NCBI GenBank assembly: GCA_017652545.1
Contig: JAGCAV010000374.1
Span: forward strand, 1-8,914
Direction: 5' to 3'
Origin: Lachnospiraceae bacterium
GTDB taxonomy: Bacteria; Bacillota_A; Clostridia; Lachnospirales; Lachnospiraceae
Length of the DNA stretch: 8,914 bases
This document shows positions 8,896 through 8,914 of the stretch, one piece after another. The translations under genes were made by a program, and so were the position numbers. The notes under the pieces were generated by a model, which worked only from the letters and a program-made list of their open reading frames with translations, did no database searches and was not told the DNA's origin. The number at the start of each line of letters is the position of its first letter. The stretch's first letter is position 1.

Positions 8896-8901
8896 ATCAA
8901 T
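8885..8901. promoter_or_regulatory. Perfect 17-nt palindrome (putative operator) over the -10 box
   Basis: ATTGATAT-A-ATATCAAT is a perfect inverted repeat with 8-base arms and a one-base centre at 8893. It fully covers the TATAAT element. The position is typical of a repressor operator that blocks RNA polymerase; dimeric regulators of the MarR or TetR type often bind palindromes of this size, but the specific regulator cannot be named from the sequence. Confidence 0.6.
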
Positions 8902-8914
8902 CAACAATTTAACA

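Overview
The window is a single-direction (+ strand) block of central nitrogen-metabolism genes. It looks like a moderately GC-rich Bacillota chromosome, most likely a Clostridia / Lachnospiraceae-type gut anaerobe. That placement is inferred from protein style, strong GGAGG-type ribosome binding sites, the dapL route to lysine and a glutamine synthetase-like gene followed by an ANTAR gene. I could not run a search, so the taxonomy is approximate.

Layout: bases 1-140 are an imperfect inverted repeat in which a piece of gltB is read outward on both strands, which looks like a fold-back or contig-end artefact. From 98 to 2451 lies the 3' half of gltB (glutamate synthase large subunit), broken by one missing base at about 1292-1294. 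gltD (small subunit) follows with a 1-nt stop/start overlap. After a 97-nt gap with a heptanucleotide repeat come dapL (LL-diaminopimelate aminotransferase) and pyrG (CTP synthase). A second heptanucleotide repeat runs through the pyrG stop codon and supplies the ribosome binding site of a divergent, short glutamine synthetase homologue. The last gene encodes an ANTAR-domain RNA-binding regulator with a degenerate receiver domain. The final 76 bases hold a near-consensus sigma-A promoter, with a perfect 17-nt palindrome over its -10 box, firing out of the window.

How the genes fit together: GltBD makes glutamate from glutamine and 2-oxoglutarate. DapL uses glutamate as amino donor. PyrG consumes glutamine. 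The GS homologue would close the GS-GOGAT cycle if active. ANTAR proteins next to glnA/glt genes are known in clostridia as putative nitrogen antiterminators. No factor-independent terminator is visible between the genes, so read-through transcription of the whole block is plausible.

The most interesting points are: (i) the GS homologue keeps the metal ligands but lacks the usual ammonium-site Asp, flap Glu and both phosphate-binding Arg residues; (ii) its ANTAR partner has Asn at the phospho-acceptor position; (iii) heptanucleotide repeats double as stop-codon and Shine-Dalgarno material; (iv) the palindromic operator-like site over the terminal promoter. I found no CRISPR array, tRNA, rRNA, IS element or phage gene. 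Apart from the 76 bases at the right end, the longest gap between genes is the 97 nt before dapL.
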